A stretch of 64,000 nt of DNA from Pseudomonas viridiflava (GTDB lineage: Bacteria; Pseudomonadota; Gammaproteobacteria; Pseudomonadales; Pseudomonadaceae). This document shows positions 28,641-37,904 of the stretch, piece by piece. The stretch's first letter is position 1. Each line of letters begins with the position of its first letter. A model generated the notes under the pieces. The model had not been told where the DNA came from and ran no database searches. It saw only the letters and a program-made list of their open reading frames with translations. A program made the position numbers and the translations under genes. Location of the stretch: positions 310,001-374,000 of the forward strand of contig UVIF01000002.1 in NCBI GenBank assembly GCA_900596015.1, read 5' to 3'.

Positions 28641-29834
28641 ATGCCGCCCCTCTTTCTTTCGCAAGCAGTGCAAGACAATCCCACGTCGACGGCAACCCAC
28701 GTTTTACTGGTCGGTTGCGGTGAATATCCGGCCATGGCACAAACGGAATATTCCAGTGTGCAGCCTTTGAAATCGCCTCATACCTCTGTTCAGGAGATGG
28801 TGAACTGGTATCTGGCTGGATCAGATGCCATGCCAATTGGTCAGGGCAAAAAGCCTCACGAAGCTTTTTCTAACTCGGATGCACCCCTGGGATCAGTCGT
28901 CGCTCTCGTCTCTCCTTCACTCAACATTCAAACCCCACCGGGGGGCAATGTGGCCTGTGAGCGGCCTACACTGGCCAATATTAGACGAGCTTGCATCGAG
29001 TGGACTGCACGATTGGGGGCCAACCCCGAGAGCGTCGGCGTGTTCTACTTCTGCGGGCACGGGGTCAGCGATGGTGTTAACCAGTTTTTGATCGCAGATG
29101 ATTTCGGTGAAGACGGTGTCACATGGGCTAATACTTTCCATGTCTCTAATACCCGGAATGCAACCATCCGGGCGACGAGTGCGCGGATAGTCTATGTGAT
29201 CGATGCCTGTCGGGAATTCAGTGATGATGTTCTGAACCAGTTTGACATCCCCTGGGGACTGACCGGGAGCTCAAGAAAAGGCCCGATCACCAGTGCTGGG
29301 TCGGCAATTCTGCGGTCTACTTCTGCTAACCGCCTTGCCTACACGCCGAATATAGGTGTGACCTATTTCACCCAAGCGCTGCTACAGGCACTTCGTGGAC
29401 ACTGCGGTGAAGAGCGGGACAATGCCCCAGGTGTGTTCGACGTCAGGCCGTCGGAGCTGCAAACGGCAACAGCCTCATTTTTGAATCACCTGTTGCTCCT
29501 ACAACCCAGCCTGCAACAACACGTCGCTTTTGAATGCGAAGGAACGCATTCGATCGCTTTGAATGTCCTAGACCGTAGTCCGGACGTACTGGTTGAAATG
29601 GATATTGATCCACCAGTGCTGCGCCATGTATCTCAAGCGTACGTTCAGAACCTCCAGACAGCTCGTGAACTCAAGCCACTCGTCAATGGACCTGCATCGT
29701 TCATAGTAGCTCAAGGTGAATGGGATTATGGCGCTGAGGTCAAGCAGAACGGCTATCAGGTGACACCAAGACATCGCTATATGGACGGAGGAATTTTCCG
29801 TGCTAGCCTCACAGCCGAAAGCGTGATTCCGTGA
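28641..29834 (+). CDS. Caspase-fold (C14-like) protease, second gene of cassette
   Basis: The 397-residue protein has the caspase-hemoglobinase fold signatures: VLLVGCGEYPAM near the N-terminus, the catalytic histidine in YFCGHG (His140), and the catalytic cysteine in VIDACREF (Cys190). Both of the His-Cys dyad are present, so it is likely active. The C-terminal ~130 residues after the protease domain are unassigned and may bind a partner. There is no signal peptide or membrane segment. It starts 1 bp after the hydrolase gene and overlaps the next gene. Bacterial caspase-like proteases often act in conflict or cell-death systems; that role here is inference. Confidence 0.85.
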   Translation: MPPLFLSQAVQDNPTSTATHVLLVGCGEYPAMAQTEYSSVQPLKSPHTSVQEMVNWYLAGSDAMPIGQGKKPHEAFSNSDAPLGSVVALVSPSLNIQTPPGGNVACERPTLANIRRACIEWTARLGANPESVGVFYFCGHGVSDGVNQFLIADDFGEDGVTWANTFHVSNTRNATIRATSARIVYVIDACREFSDDVLNQFDIPWGLTGSSRKGPITSAGSAILRSTSANRLAYTPNIGVTYFTQALLQALRGHCGEERDNAPGVFDVRPSELQTATASFLNHLLLLQPSLQQHVAFECEGTHSIALNVLDRSPDVLVEMDIDPPVLRHVSQAYVQNLQTARELKPLVNGPASFIVAQGEWDYGAEVKQNGYQVTPRHRYMDGGIFRASLTAESVIP

Positions 29835-31249
29835 TGACAATCCTGACTGTTTATATCGGCGACCCGGAGAGGACTGACTCAAGGCTCCCGACGTTACCAT
29901 TTGAAGTGTTTTCAACCCTTGGGGTACGCCTGGGCAAGGGCACCGCCTCACCCGGCAAACCGGCAAAAATAAAATTGCGCGATGAACGCGCCACGCAATC
30001 CGGACGGGTTTATGTCTCGGCCAAACTGCCAAACGGAAAGCAGGTACAGGAAGTTGCTGAGTTGCTGAACGGCCACGGCGAAGTGACGCTCTTGCAAAGC
30101 ATTCATACCCCAAGCGATTGGCTGGAGTGGCTTAAACCGTTCCGCTCTCTGGAGCATCTGAACGCCTCGGTGCAGTTCAAATTCTCGTCCGACGCCTCGC
30201 AGCGACGGGTCGGAGAGGTGTGGAGAATGGTTTGGGCCCTGAACAATGGAAAGTGGGAAGCCTCCGACCTCGAACCGTTAACAACGCAAAAGGTAGGTAC
30301 GATCCAGCAATTCTGGTTCGATGTACCCAACCGGCCGCATTTGCTGCAAATTGGCGGCGAAGACGTTGCCTGGCGAATCATCTCACTACCGCCTGGTGGG
30401 GTAGTGCGTGTGGCACTGACCCCCAGTGACCAGGAAATCGGTAATTCGATGGATATCACCATCGGAAGCTGGGACCCTGACAACGAACTCATCATGTCCT
30501 ACCTAGCACGCGGCGCCATGGAGCAAGTCACCAGTCTCGTAGATGCTTGGCAAACCGCTGATCAAATGTTGCCACTTAAAGATCAAGATCCGGTGGGTGC
30601 GGTGTCATGCGCTTATGTACTGTTAAAATTGCGCCGTCTGGAACAGCATCGTGGCTGGATGGACAATCTGGTGACCTCATTCCCTCACATGGCTGACGCC
30701 GCTATCGTTTCTGCCGCCTTTCTGCTCCAGGATGAATTCCCGGATGAATCGCTGATACGTGACCGCATCAAACAAGCCCTTGAAAACGGATTACCGGTAT
30801 TTACCCTAGGCGCTACGCTCCTAGTGGAGACCATGGCGGCCATTCATTGCGGCGAAGAGGAATCAGCCGAATTTAAGACCAATTATCTGAAAGCCCAGAC
30901 CTATGCCCAAGCGATCTGTACGCACGGGACATACTTTGCCTTTTACGCCACTAACCCCCGAAACCCCTCGAAACGCCCTACTTACGGTGTGCAAAACGCA
31001 CCCAGATCGACACCACGGGATTGGGTGGACGAGCTTAAAGCTCTTCGGGATTCATTTCGAAAGCTGATCGCCACTCAGCACGCGGGTTATGCCGCTCAGT
31101 TTTCCCTGGACATCATCAATCGCGAAGCTCGTGTAGCGCTGAATATCCCTGAAATGGGCGCTGCCGAACTAAAGGTATCACTGAAACTGGAAGTGCTGGA
31201 CGAGGTTCGAGCCAATCAAGCGGCCGTCATTATCTCCGGGGAGCATTGA
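29834..31249 (+). CDS. Uncharacterised protein, third gene of hydrolase-caspase cassette
   Basis: I do not recognise this 471-residue protein. The N-terminal ~220 residues look beta-rich (VYIGDPERTD, GRVYVSAKLPNGKQV, FWFDVPNRPHLLQIGG, PGGVVRVALTP). From about 230 on it appears helical (GAVSCAYVLLKLRRLEQH, MADAAIVSAAFLLQDEFP), perhaps TPR-like repeats. There is no signal peptide, transmembrane segment or nucleotide-binding motif. The ATG overlaps the caspase stop by one base (TGATG); a GTG three bases earlier is an alternative start. The coupling suggests a regulatory or sensing partner of the two hydrolases. Confidence 0.7.
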   Translation: MTILTVYIGDPERTDSRLPTLPFEVFSTLGVRLGKGTASPGKPAKIKLRDERATQSGRVYVSAKLPNGKQVQEVAELLNGHGEVTLLQSIHTPSDWLEWLKPFRSLEHLNASVQFKFSSDASQRRVGEVWRMVWALNNGKWEASDLEPLTTQKVGTIQQFWFDVPNRPHLLQIGGEDVAWRIISLPPGGVVRVALTPSDQEIGNSMDITIGSWDPDNELIMSYLARGAMEQVTSLVDAWQTADQMLPLKDQDPVGAVSCAYVLLKLRRLEQHRGWMDNLVTSFPHMADAAIVSAAFLLQDEFPDESLIRDRIKQALENGLPVFTLGATLLVETMAAIHCGEEESAEFKTNYLKAQTYAQAICTHGTYFAFYATNPRNPSKRPTYGVQNAPRSTPRDWVDELKALRDSFRKLIATQHAGYAAQFSLDIINREARVALNIPEMGAAELKVSLKLEVLDEVRANQAAVIISGEH

Positions 31250-31416
31250 CCCTGAGAGACGCTAACCTGACCATGCCAAAATACACCAGATCGGCATTTG
31301 ACCTGAGCTGCAACTGCTCTATAGCGAGGTCAGCCGTTGGCAAGCGGCCTTGCCGCTGATGCTTAGTTGCTCGGCCCCTTACCAGTGCCTCCAGATGGCA
31401 TCACTACTTAGCGCAA

Positions 31417-32082
31417 CTAGTTCGCATGGAGGCTGGACGGTAGTAGCAATCCGCCCGTGGCTACCCTTGCCCATCCTAGGACCAATCCAAGAATGAACAT
31501 CAGCCAATCGGTGGGTGTGTGGATGTAGCCGGAGTGAGCGTGCCAGAACATCAGAGCGGTCACGAACACGGTGACTGCTGCGAGCCGCTTCGAACGTTCG
31601 ATGGGCACTGCGGTCAACAGGAAGTGCCGGTAGGCCAGCTCTTGAACTATCGGCGGCAGAACGATCAGTGATGCTATCAGCCAACAGTACTGAGCCCGCG
31701 TCATCCCAAGGCCGAGAAACTACATGACAGGCTCTCGCCCGTTCCCTACCGCCAAAGTTACAGCGATGCAGACGGTGTACGACGCCAGAACGGCGACAAG
31801 GCCTATCGCCCATTGTCGCTTGGTTACAACGCCCAAAATCGAAGACGCAGGCCGTACCAGTCACCAATGCACCGTCAATATCCAGCACAGCACCACTACA
31901 CTGACGCCGCAGATAGTCAGTACTGGATACCTGAGGAGCATCAGAGACGATGCGGTTTCCTGAGTGTAGCCAACGATCCAACGGTACAGCAGGAAGATGG
32001 CGGAACCCGCCGCAAGCTTGCTGATCCAAAGCAGCCACAAGTTAGTTGCCGGAACAGAAACATCTCAGCTAGAAGCCTTCAT
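31417..32082 (-). pseudogene. Degraded CPBP-family intramembrane metalloprotease
   Basis: One reading frame of 222 codons, starting at 32082, encodes a hydrophobic protein. Its C-terminal half has the CPBP (Abi/CAAX protease-like) motifs QELAYRHFL, FWHAHSGY and SLHAN. The frame is interrupted by three stops: TGA at codon 6 (32067-32065), TGA at codon 74 (31863-31861) and TAG at codon 121 (31722-31720). Each is one substitution from a plausible sense codon (CGA, TGG, CAG). The first motif has Gln where the family usually has Glu. The start overlaps the stop of a 56-residue membrane-protein gene by ATGA. The gene is dead unless the stops are suppressed. Confidence 0.8.
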
Positions 32083-32249
32083 GAACCTGTACCCGGAAGC
32101 TTGAACGCGCTAAGCCGCCCTACGAACGCAGAAAACACGAACGCCTCGGCAGCCGCATACCCACGGTCTATCCAACCCGTCCAAACAGCGACGGCTGTCG
32201 CCACACCGACTACAGCTCCCATCAACAATCGCACACCCAGGATAGTCAT
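32079..32249 (-). CDS. Small membrane protein upstream of CPBP pseudogene
   Basis: The 56-residue protein MTILGVRLLMGAVVGVATAV... has one or two hydrophobic segments (about 2-22 and 33-46). A very strong ribosome site (AGGAGG, 7 bp before the ATG) precedes it and it overlaps the CPBP frame by 4 bp. It was probably the first gene of a two-gene operon with the CPBP protease. It is itself intact. Function unknown. Confidence 0.55.
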   Translation of the reverse strand: MTILGVRLLMGAVVGVATAVAVWTGWIDRGYAAAEAFVFSAFVGRLSAFKLPGTGS

Positions 32250-32687
32250 CCGCAACCTCCTACCTTCCTTTACCTTCTGAGGCAGGTGGCTGGCGTAGAC
32301 GCGCATTTCCTCTTCCGAACCATCCTGCGTCGCTGTTCCTCTCGATCAGGGGAGCCCTGAAACCCATACACAGTTTGTACGCATGTTTCGAGCTTCACAG
32401 GTATCTCGCCTGAGGTCTTCCAGTACTGGCCCGCCTTCAAGGGCTCCATGTTCGCGTCGAACCGTTCTGGACGTGCAGAGCCTTCACGGATGTTTACGGG
32501 CGATAATTCCTTTGACATGAGCCAAATCCATAGCTGGGAAAGGTCTCCGCAAGTGAAATAACTCTCTCATCGCCTTGCGACTAATGTACCCCGTAAAGGG
32601 GACAAACATGGTGATTTCCAGCGCCCACGGTTTACCTTTCAGCGTATTCGCCAGAAAAACGGTTGCTCGCCCGAGCCCTTTGAAATA
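32250..32687. other. Region with weak leftward reading frames
   Basis: Two overlapping leftward frames are open: 32270-32518 (82 residues, containing NMEPLKAGQYWKTSGEIP) and 32484-32699 (71 residues from an ATG inside the LexA box, containing PWALEITMFVPFTGYISRK). Neither has a Shine-Dalgarno sequence or a family I recognise. The second would start within the SOS box, which argues against normal expression. They may be remains of one or two decayed genes. Confidence 0.3.
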
Positions 32688-32703
32688 CTGTTTATGCATA
32701 CAG
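32688..32703. promoter_or_regulatory. LexA (SOS) box of rulAB
   Basis: CTGTTTATGCATACAG, within TACTG...CAGT, fits the CTG-N10-CAG LexA consensus with extended flanks. It lies about 150 bp upstream of the rulA start, a little far but with no gene between in that direction. It predicts DNA-damage induction of rulA and the remains of rulB. Confidence 0.8.
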
Positions 32704-32852
32704 TCCACTGAGATTTGCAACGCCCATGGGCTTGCTATCCGTATGCCCCCAGCTTGCTGAGGTGATCGTGATAGCCAAAAAGCGGTCGGCAGAGACATAC
32801 CTGCATCTACCTTTGACGACTTTCAACCCTGCTTTCAACTGCGGTGCCTGTT

Positions 32853-33284
32853 ATGCCTCCTATCATCCTTGCTCAGATAGAGCCTTCCCAGACACAACTT
32901 CCCTTTTTTGCCCAACGGGTACCAGCCGGGTTTCCATCTCCGGCAGCTGATCATCTGGAAAAGCAAATTTCGCTGGATGAACTGTTCGACATCCGTGCAC
33001 CTCATGTGTACTTAGTGAAGATTGAAGGCGAAAGCATGATGGGTGCCGGTATCTTTGACGAAGACTTAGTCATTGTTGATCGCGGCCGGGAAGCGCAGCA
33101 CGGTGATATCGTCATCGCGGCGTTGAATGGTGAGCCGGTGTGCAAACGTCTGCATATCAAAGGACGAGAGATTAAACTACAATCCGAGAACACAGCCTAC
33201 CCACCGCGCTTCATATTGAAAACCGACGAAATGCTTGTTTGGGGAGTCGTCCGCTATAGCGTGCGTGATCATGCCTACGCATAA
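32853..33284 (+). CDS. rulA: UmuD-like polymerase V accessory protein
   Basis: The 143-residue S24-family protein has the self-cleavage serine Ser61 (EGESMMGAG) and lysine Lys98 (PVCKRL). The cleavage site is probably Ala25-Gly26 (VPAGFPSP). RecA filaments trigger removal of the N-terminal arm, after which the dimer joins UmuC/RulB in translesion synthesis. The ATG at 32853 was chosen; a GTG at 32844 is an in-frame alternative. It overlaps the rulB start by 14 bp as in plasmid and island rulAB operons. The protein looks intact although its polymerase partner is broken. Confidence 0.92.
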   Translation: MPPIILAQIEPSQTQLPFFAQRVPAGFPSPAADHLEKQISLDELFDIRAPHVYLVKIEGESMMGAGIFDEDLVIVDRGREAQHGDIVIAALNGEPVCKRLHIKGREIKLQSENTAYPPRFILKTDEMLVWGVVRYSVRDHAYA

Positions 33285-34549
33285 GCAAGTGTTCGGTTTG
33301 GTAGACTGCAACTCGTTCTATGCTTCGTGTGAGCGGGTCTTTCGACCTGACCTGGCCAAGACCCCTATAGTAGTATTGAGTAATAACGATGGGTGCGTAA
33401 TTGCAAGAAGTCACGATGCTAAACCCTTCGTAAAATGGGCGCACCCTACTCCAGATCAAAGATATGTTGCGGCGTGAAGGGATTGTGGCATTCAGCAGCA
33501 ACTACGCGCTATATGGCCAAATATCCAAATGCGTCATGACCATTATCGAAAGTATGGTAGCCGGGTCGGAGGTTTATTCTATTGATGAGATTTTTTGTGA
33601 TCTTAGTGGCCGACGCGAAGATCTAACGATACTGGGCCGCTCAATCCGTGAAAAAGTTCTAAGATGCACCGGAATTCTAGTAGGGGTTGGCATTGCACAC
33701 ACTAAGACGCTGGCTAAGTTGGCCAACCACACAGCTAAGCGATTACAAGCTCAAACTGGCGGTGTAGTTGATATCTGCGAGCCGCACAAACGTAATTGGG
33801 TTTTGCGTAACACGGCTGTCGGCGAGGTATGGGGGGTCGGTCGACGACTCAATGCGCACTTGGAGGCCATGGGCATCCGGTCAGCCATGGACCTGGCCAA
33901 GACTGACAAGGTCACGATCGGTCGGAAATTCAGTGTGGTCCTGGAACGTACCGCCCGCGAGCTCGCTGGTGTGTCGTGCCCGGAGTTGCATGAGCCTGAT
34001 CCGCCCAAGCAAGAGATCTGCTGCAGCCGAATGTTTGGCAAACGCATGAGCGAAATCGGGCCCATCAAGGAGGCAGTGGCCACCTACACAGCGCGAGCTG
34101 CTGAGAAACTGCGTGCGCAAGGTTCGGTGTGCAAGAAAATGCGCGTGAGTGCGCGCACCGGCATGTTCAATCCTGACGAGGCGAAGTATGCCAACGGTGT
34201 CGTGATCGAGCTGCCCTACGCTACAAATGACACTCGGCTGATGACCGATGCCGCTACATAGGCAGTTGACCATATTTTTCGCCCCGGATATCGCTACAGC
34301 AAGGCAGAAGTGATGCTGCTCGATCTGCGTCAACCCGGTGAATACACAAGCGATCTTTTTGCCCTAACTCAGCCGCAAACGTCCGATCAATTGATGTCTG
34401 TCATGGACTCGATCAACAGTCGGTGGGGACGGGGGACGTTGCGAACGGCGACTGTGCCTACCACGCCGGAATGGGCCATGCGGCGCGATCTGATGAGTCA
34501 GAGCTACACCACGCGCATTGACCAGCTATGGAAGGCCAGGTGTAACTGA
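33271..34549 (+). pseudogene. rulB: Broken UmuC-like DNA polymerase V catalytic subunit
   Basis: It starts MPTHKQVFGLVDCNSFYASCERVF, the Y-family polymerase N-terminus. After KPFVK at about 33420-33435, two one-base deletions (an A lost from the run before TGGGCG, and a base lost before CCAGATCAAAGATATG) move the frame. The protein resumes at MLRREGIVAFSSNYALYG with SIDEIF, VGVGIAHTKTLAKLANH and VWGVGRR. A TAG at 34259-34261 interrupts it again, followed in frame by AVDHIFRPGYRYSKAEV and a normal C-terminus ending near 34549. With three lesions it cannot make active polymerase unless the sequence is in error. Confidence 0.9.
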
Positions 34550-35137
34550 AAAGACAGTACTACCTGCAAGGCGCAGCAGAAAACAATCAATGAACTTGTA
34601 GGCTTTCCAGTATAGAGCTTAGATAACGGCCTATCCATGGCTCCTGCCATCACGACCTGCCAAGGAATGGAACCAAATGGCAGCCGATCAGCTATCACAA
34701 CAAGTGGGACTGTAGGTTACTCAACGCTATGAGCCACATTCTCAATAAAGCATGTTAGAAGGTGATGCCGACATTGCTGCGCGTTCATTTCCCAAACGCA
34801 GCAGTATGAGAGCTGCCCGAAACGCTAGGGTGGATAACTCACTACAAATAAAGGGCGAGCGCTCCATAAACCCCACTGAAGTGAAAATAAGTGGCTCGCT
34901 TAGCTGGGCGATGCGAGTGAGTAGTTCCACGGCAGCAAGATTTCGTAGTATTCAACCAATGTTGCCGTCGGTAGGACTACAGCCCAATGTAGAGGCCTCA
35001 AATTGGAAAAAAACCATTGTTTATTTTAGACCTGCCCGCTTTCACAAGAGGATCAGGCCTTCTCTGAAAATTGGGTGAGTATTCGTAGTGCTATTGCATA
35101 CCTGCTCAACCAACTATACCTACATATTATTTCGGGC
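34550..35137. other. Gene-free stretch after rulB
   Basis: In 588 bp only short frames are open. A leftward frame at 34742-34930 (62 residues, with VGFMERSPFICSELSTLAFRAAL) looks protein-like but I cannot assign it, and it has no good ribosome site. The base composition shifts toward A/T near 35000. Probably decayed DNA. Confidence 0.35.
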
Positions 35138-36091
35138 TTACGGATTTATCAAAGTCGGGATCTCATACTCAATATACTCAATCTTAAACTCTTTATTGCT
35201 GATAGTCGCGACATAGAATTTTGCATCAGGGTTATTCTGCCTAGCGGCAGCAATAATTAACAGTCTTTTATCAGCAGGCAGCTTTGAGCCGAAAGTTATT
35301 GACTTGATTGAATTCGGCTGTATTTTTACCTTGCCTTGGGTAAATGTCCTTATCCTTATTTCACGCTCGTGTGACCACAATGTAGCCTTTGTGGTAAACA
35401 TAGTTAAGCTCTGAGAATTAATCCACCTTTCCTTATAATACGCTTTCCATTTGCGAACATGTGCGGTCGCATCGATCAGCTCCGGATCATCTTGATACCT
35501 TACGAATGAAGAACTGATGCACTTAAGTTGCTTCAGCTTCAATGGATCATAGGTAATTTTTACACCCCGTAGACCATCACCATAGTGACTCCAAAGACTG
35601 ATATCCTGATGGTTTCTATGAATAGAATCTATCCTGTATTGCTCAGAAGCAATAGAAGCATCTACTACCGCTTTGTCATTTTTAGGAACACTCAAAGCAC
35701 AGAAGAAACCGTCAGTTTTTGAGTTCCTTAGCATCACACATTCATATTTCTGTATGTGCTCCTTTATCTTACTTTCAATAACCCCAACAGGATCTATCTG
35801 ATACTCAGCATATTCATGCTTTATCGCAGGATGACCATAGTCGACATTTTTCTCATCATTGAAAAATATATGCTCTGCACAAAACACACTATTAATATCC
35901 AGATTTGTATCGATCTTGTATGTTAACGACCCCTCGAACGGGTCGTTGAGGCTATCGAGTGCTGCAAACCATAGATAGTTTTCTGCAATCATTTCCAATG
36001 TATTGTTATTGTAAGGCTTGAATTTGTGTATTGCCTCCAGATCATCCAGTACCGAGTTATCTGCATCAAAGAATCTCAGCTCCGCATTCAT
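35138..36091 (-). CDS. DUF2971-family protein
   Basis: The 317-residue protein has the DUF2971 landmarks: IHKFKPYNNNTLEMIAENYL, WFAALDSLNDPFEG near residue 40-55, FFCALSVPKNDK, LWSHYGDGLRGVKITYD in the middle and TTKATLWSHEREIRIRTF toward the end. A GAGGGGG ribosome site precedes the ATG. The gene is clearly more A/T-rich than its neighbours, a sign of recent acquisition. DUF2971 proteins are frequent cargo of mobile and defence-rich islands, but their biochemical role is not established. Confidence 0.82.
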   Translation of the reverse strand: MNAELRFFDADNSVLDDLEAIHKFKPYNNNTLEMIAENYLWFAALDSLNDPFEGSLTYKIDTNLDINSVFCAEHIFFNDEKNVDYGHPAIKHEYAEYQIDPVGVIESKIKEHIQKYECVMLRNSKTDGFFCALSVPKNDKAVVDASIASEQYRIDSIHRNHQDISLWSHYGDGLRGVKITYDPLKLKQLKCISSSFVRYQDDPELIDATAHVRKWKAYYKERWINSQSLTMFTTKATLWSHEREIRIRTFTQGKVKIQPNSIKSITFGSKLPADKRLLIIAAARQNNPDAKFYVATISNKEFKIEYIEYEIPTLINP

Positions 36092-36833
36092 AGATACCCC
36101 CTCAGCTCTGGTTAAAATGTAAAAATCTTGTTCATTTTATTTGAGTGATCTACCACATTATACCACTATGAACGCAAGTTAGGGTCAGGGATTGGTTAAT
36201 GCGGGATCTTTCAAACATGGTGCTTACTCTCAAGCCCGCGGCGTCCATATCAAGAACCGAAGACACGTGCGCGGGACACTCCGTAGTAAATCCTGCAGCA
36301 CGAATTGCGTCATCGCCTATGTAACGGCCCAGCAGGCGTGTTACCGCCATCTGATAACCTACCAGGTCCAGCCCAATCACAAAGCTACCGTTGAGCGACA
36401 AGCGCAGCGCCATTGGCCACAGACAGAAGCAATGTTCATGCTTCGCCGACCGCTCATGATACCTGTCGTTTCGCAAGGCCGTGCTCAAAGTAACTCCGCG
36501 CCGAGTAGACAGGCCTTCTCAGAGGATCAGCTTTCACAAGAGGCATTGCGGGACTTATCTGACGAAGCCTTGAACGCAGCCAATTCGCATCCGCGGTCGG
36601 GTTGCGTTGGAATCAGAGGTTAGCGCCAAGGGCTTCAACCTAGCTGACAATGTCTTGCAGCACTAGTTGCTGCGGCCCCGCTGCGGGGCTGGGCGTAAAC
36701 AGCAGCGATGCCACGTGCGCGAGTGAGCGAGACTCGGTTTTACTTGGCGCTTGCAAGCCTTTCACTATAACGGGTATATATCACCAGAATCGTTCCACCT
36801 CTGCAACAACCAACTACCAAGGAAAGGCATCAA
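36092..36833. other. Unassigned region between DUF2971 and secreted protein genes
   Basis: The 742 bp hold two overlapping opposite frames: 36192-36623 rightward and 36150-36488 leftward. The leftward one contains RLSLNGSFVIGLDLVGYQMAVTRLLGRY, split by no stop. Neither has a recognisable family or a good ribosome site, and both may be remnants. A short GC-rich hairpin (GGCCCCGCTGCGGGGCT at 36675-36691) might be a terminator arm but lacks a T tract. Confidence 0.3.
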
Positions 36834-37388
36834 ATGCAGCCGAGTGAAGCAGTAAAACGCGTGGGACTGACCATCGTGATCACCTATGGGATAATCACGG
36901 CAGCTGTAGCATTTGCGGATGCCGAGAAAGCTGATTCAGATGAGCTGATCAGCTATCAATGCTACAACTTCGCTTCGCCAGAGCTGGGCGCACTTATCAT
37001 GGACATAAAGGCTTGCGATGCGGAAGATCAGCTCCTGAACCATAACCCAGCCCCCCTGAAAATGATTTCCGCGAAGGGGTTCAAGGACGGAGTCGCAGGC
37101 GTCTTTAAGAAATTCAGCCTACATATCAACAAGAACGCTGAAATCGCATGCAACGACCATATTCAATTCCCGAACGTATCAGGAGGTGGCTGCTTAGTCA
37201 CTGTTTATGTTAGCCGCCGCCGTACCAATAATAATTATTCTGAGCTAGCGGGCTGGCCGGCAATCTGGTTTCGCGGCGTTCAAGAATCAGAGTTTCGTCC
37301 AATGAACACGGTTGCACAATATCTTTCTACAGCCGATCAGAAATTCCTTAAGAAAGGCGGTATTGTGGATATTGGCGATAGACCATGA
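36834..37388 (+). CDS. Hypothetical exported protein
   Basis: The 184-residue protein has a hydrophobic N-terminus (about residues 9-27, VGLTIVITYGIITAAVAFADA) that looks like a signal peptide. A cysteine-containing periplasmic domain follows (ISYQCYNFASPELG, IKACDAEDQLL, NAEIACNDHIQFPN, GGGCLVTVYV). AAAGG lies 7 bp before the ATG. I do not recognise a family. The paired cysteines suggest disulfides. No obvious partner gene is adjacent. Confidence 0.6.
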   Translation: MQPSEAVKRVGLTIVITYGIITAAVAFADAEKADSDELISYQCYNFASPELGALIMDIKACDAEDQLLNHNPAPLKMISAKGFKDGVAGVFKKFSLHINKNAEIACNDHIQFPNVSGGGCLVTVYVSRRRTNNNYSELAGWPAIWFRGVQESEFRPMNTVAQYLSTADQKFLKKGGIVDIGDRP

Positions 37389-37570
37389 GCCCCGTCACTA
37401 AGATCTTGACCATGCTGATCCTGCTTCCGCGAAGAGAATGAAATTCGCTGAGGAAAAAGCGAAACGCTTCCTTAAAAAATGGAAGTGAGAATCTGCTGTG
37501 TTCAAGGTAAAACTATGAGTCAACAGTCTGCTGGGCTAACACCTTAGTCCTTTTTGTTGGAGAGGGAATT

Positions 37571-37900
37571 ATGAGCATGAGTGATCGATACAGATTGGCA
37601 CACGAAAAGTATTTTTCGACTAATCCAAAGGAAGTGGCTGACATTGAATCAGTAAACCCGAAAATGCTTGAAAACCTAGGAATCACATTCGAGGAATGGT
37701 GCGTAAATCAGCGTTATTTAGCTTTCTCGAAAGCCGCTGAAGCTTATGGTATGCGAGAAGACGAATTTGTAATTCATTTGATGGCTGAGTCGCCACAGCA
37801 GGCCCAAGCATGGCGCTTGGAGAACCATCGGAGAATTGCAGATACCTTAAACATACCATGGGATGAGTATTTGCGATTGAATGGCCTGTCCGAGCACTGA
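37571..37900 (+). CDS. DUF6388-like small protein
   Basis: This 109-residue soluble helical protein has the pattern RYRLAHEKYFSTNPKEVADI, LGITFEEWCVNQR and HRRIADTLNIPWDEYLRLNGL. That matches a small Pseudomonas family I believe is DUF6388. GGAGAGGG precedes the ATG. The gene ends 4 bp before the start of a degraded umuC fragment, so a recombination junction lies right behind it. Function unknown. Confidence 0.65.
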   Translation: MSMSDRYRLAHEKYFSTNPKEVADIESVNPKMLENLGITFEEWCVNQRYLAFSKAAEAYGMREDEFVIHLMAESPQQAQAWRLENHRRIADTLNIPWDEYLRLNGLSEH

Positions 37901-37904
37901 GCAG

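Noticed and set aside
37438-37488. 16-residue peptide MKFAEEKAKRFLKKWK
   Set aside because: It is too short, has no ribosome site and no context to support translation.
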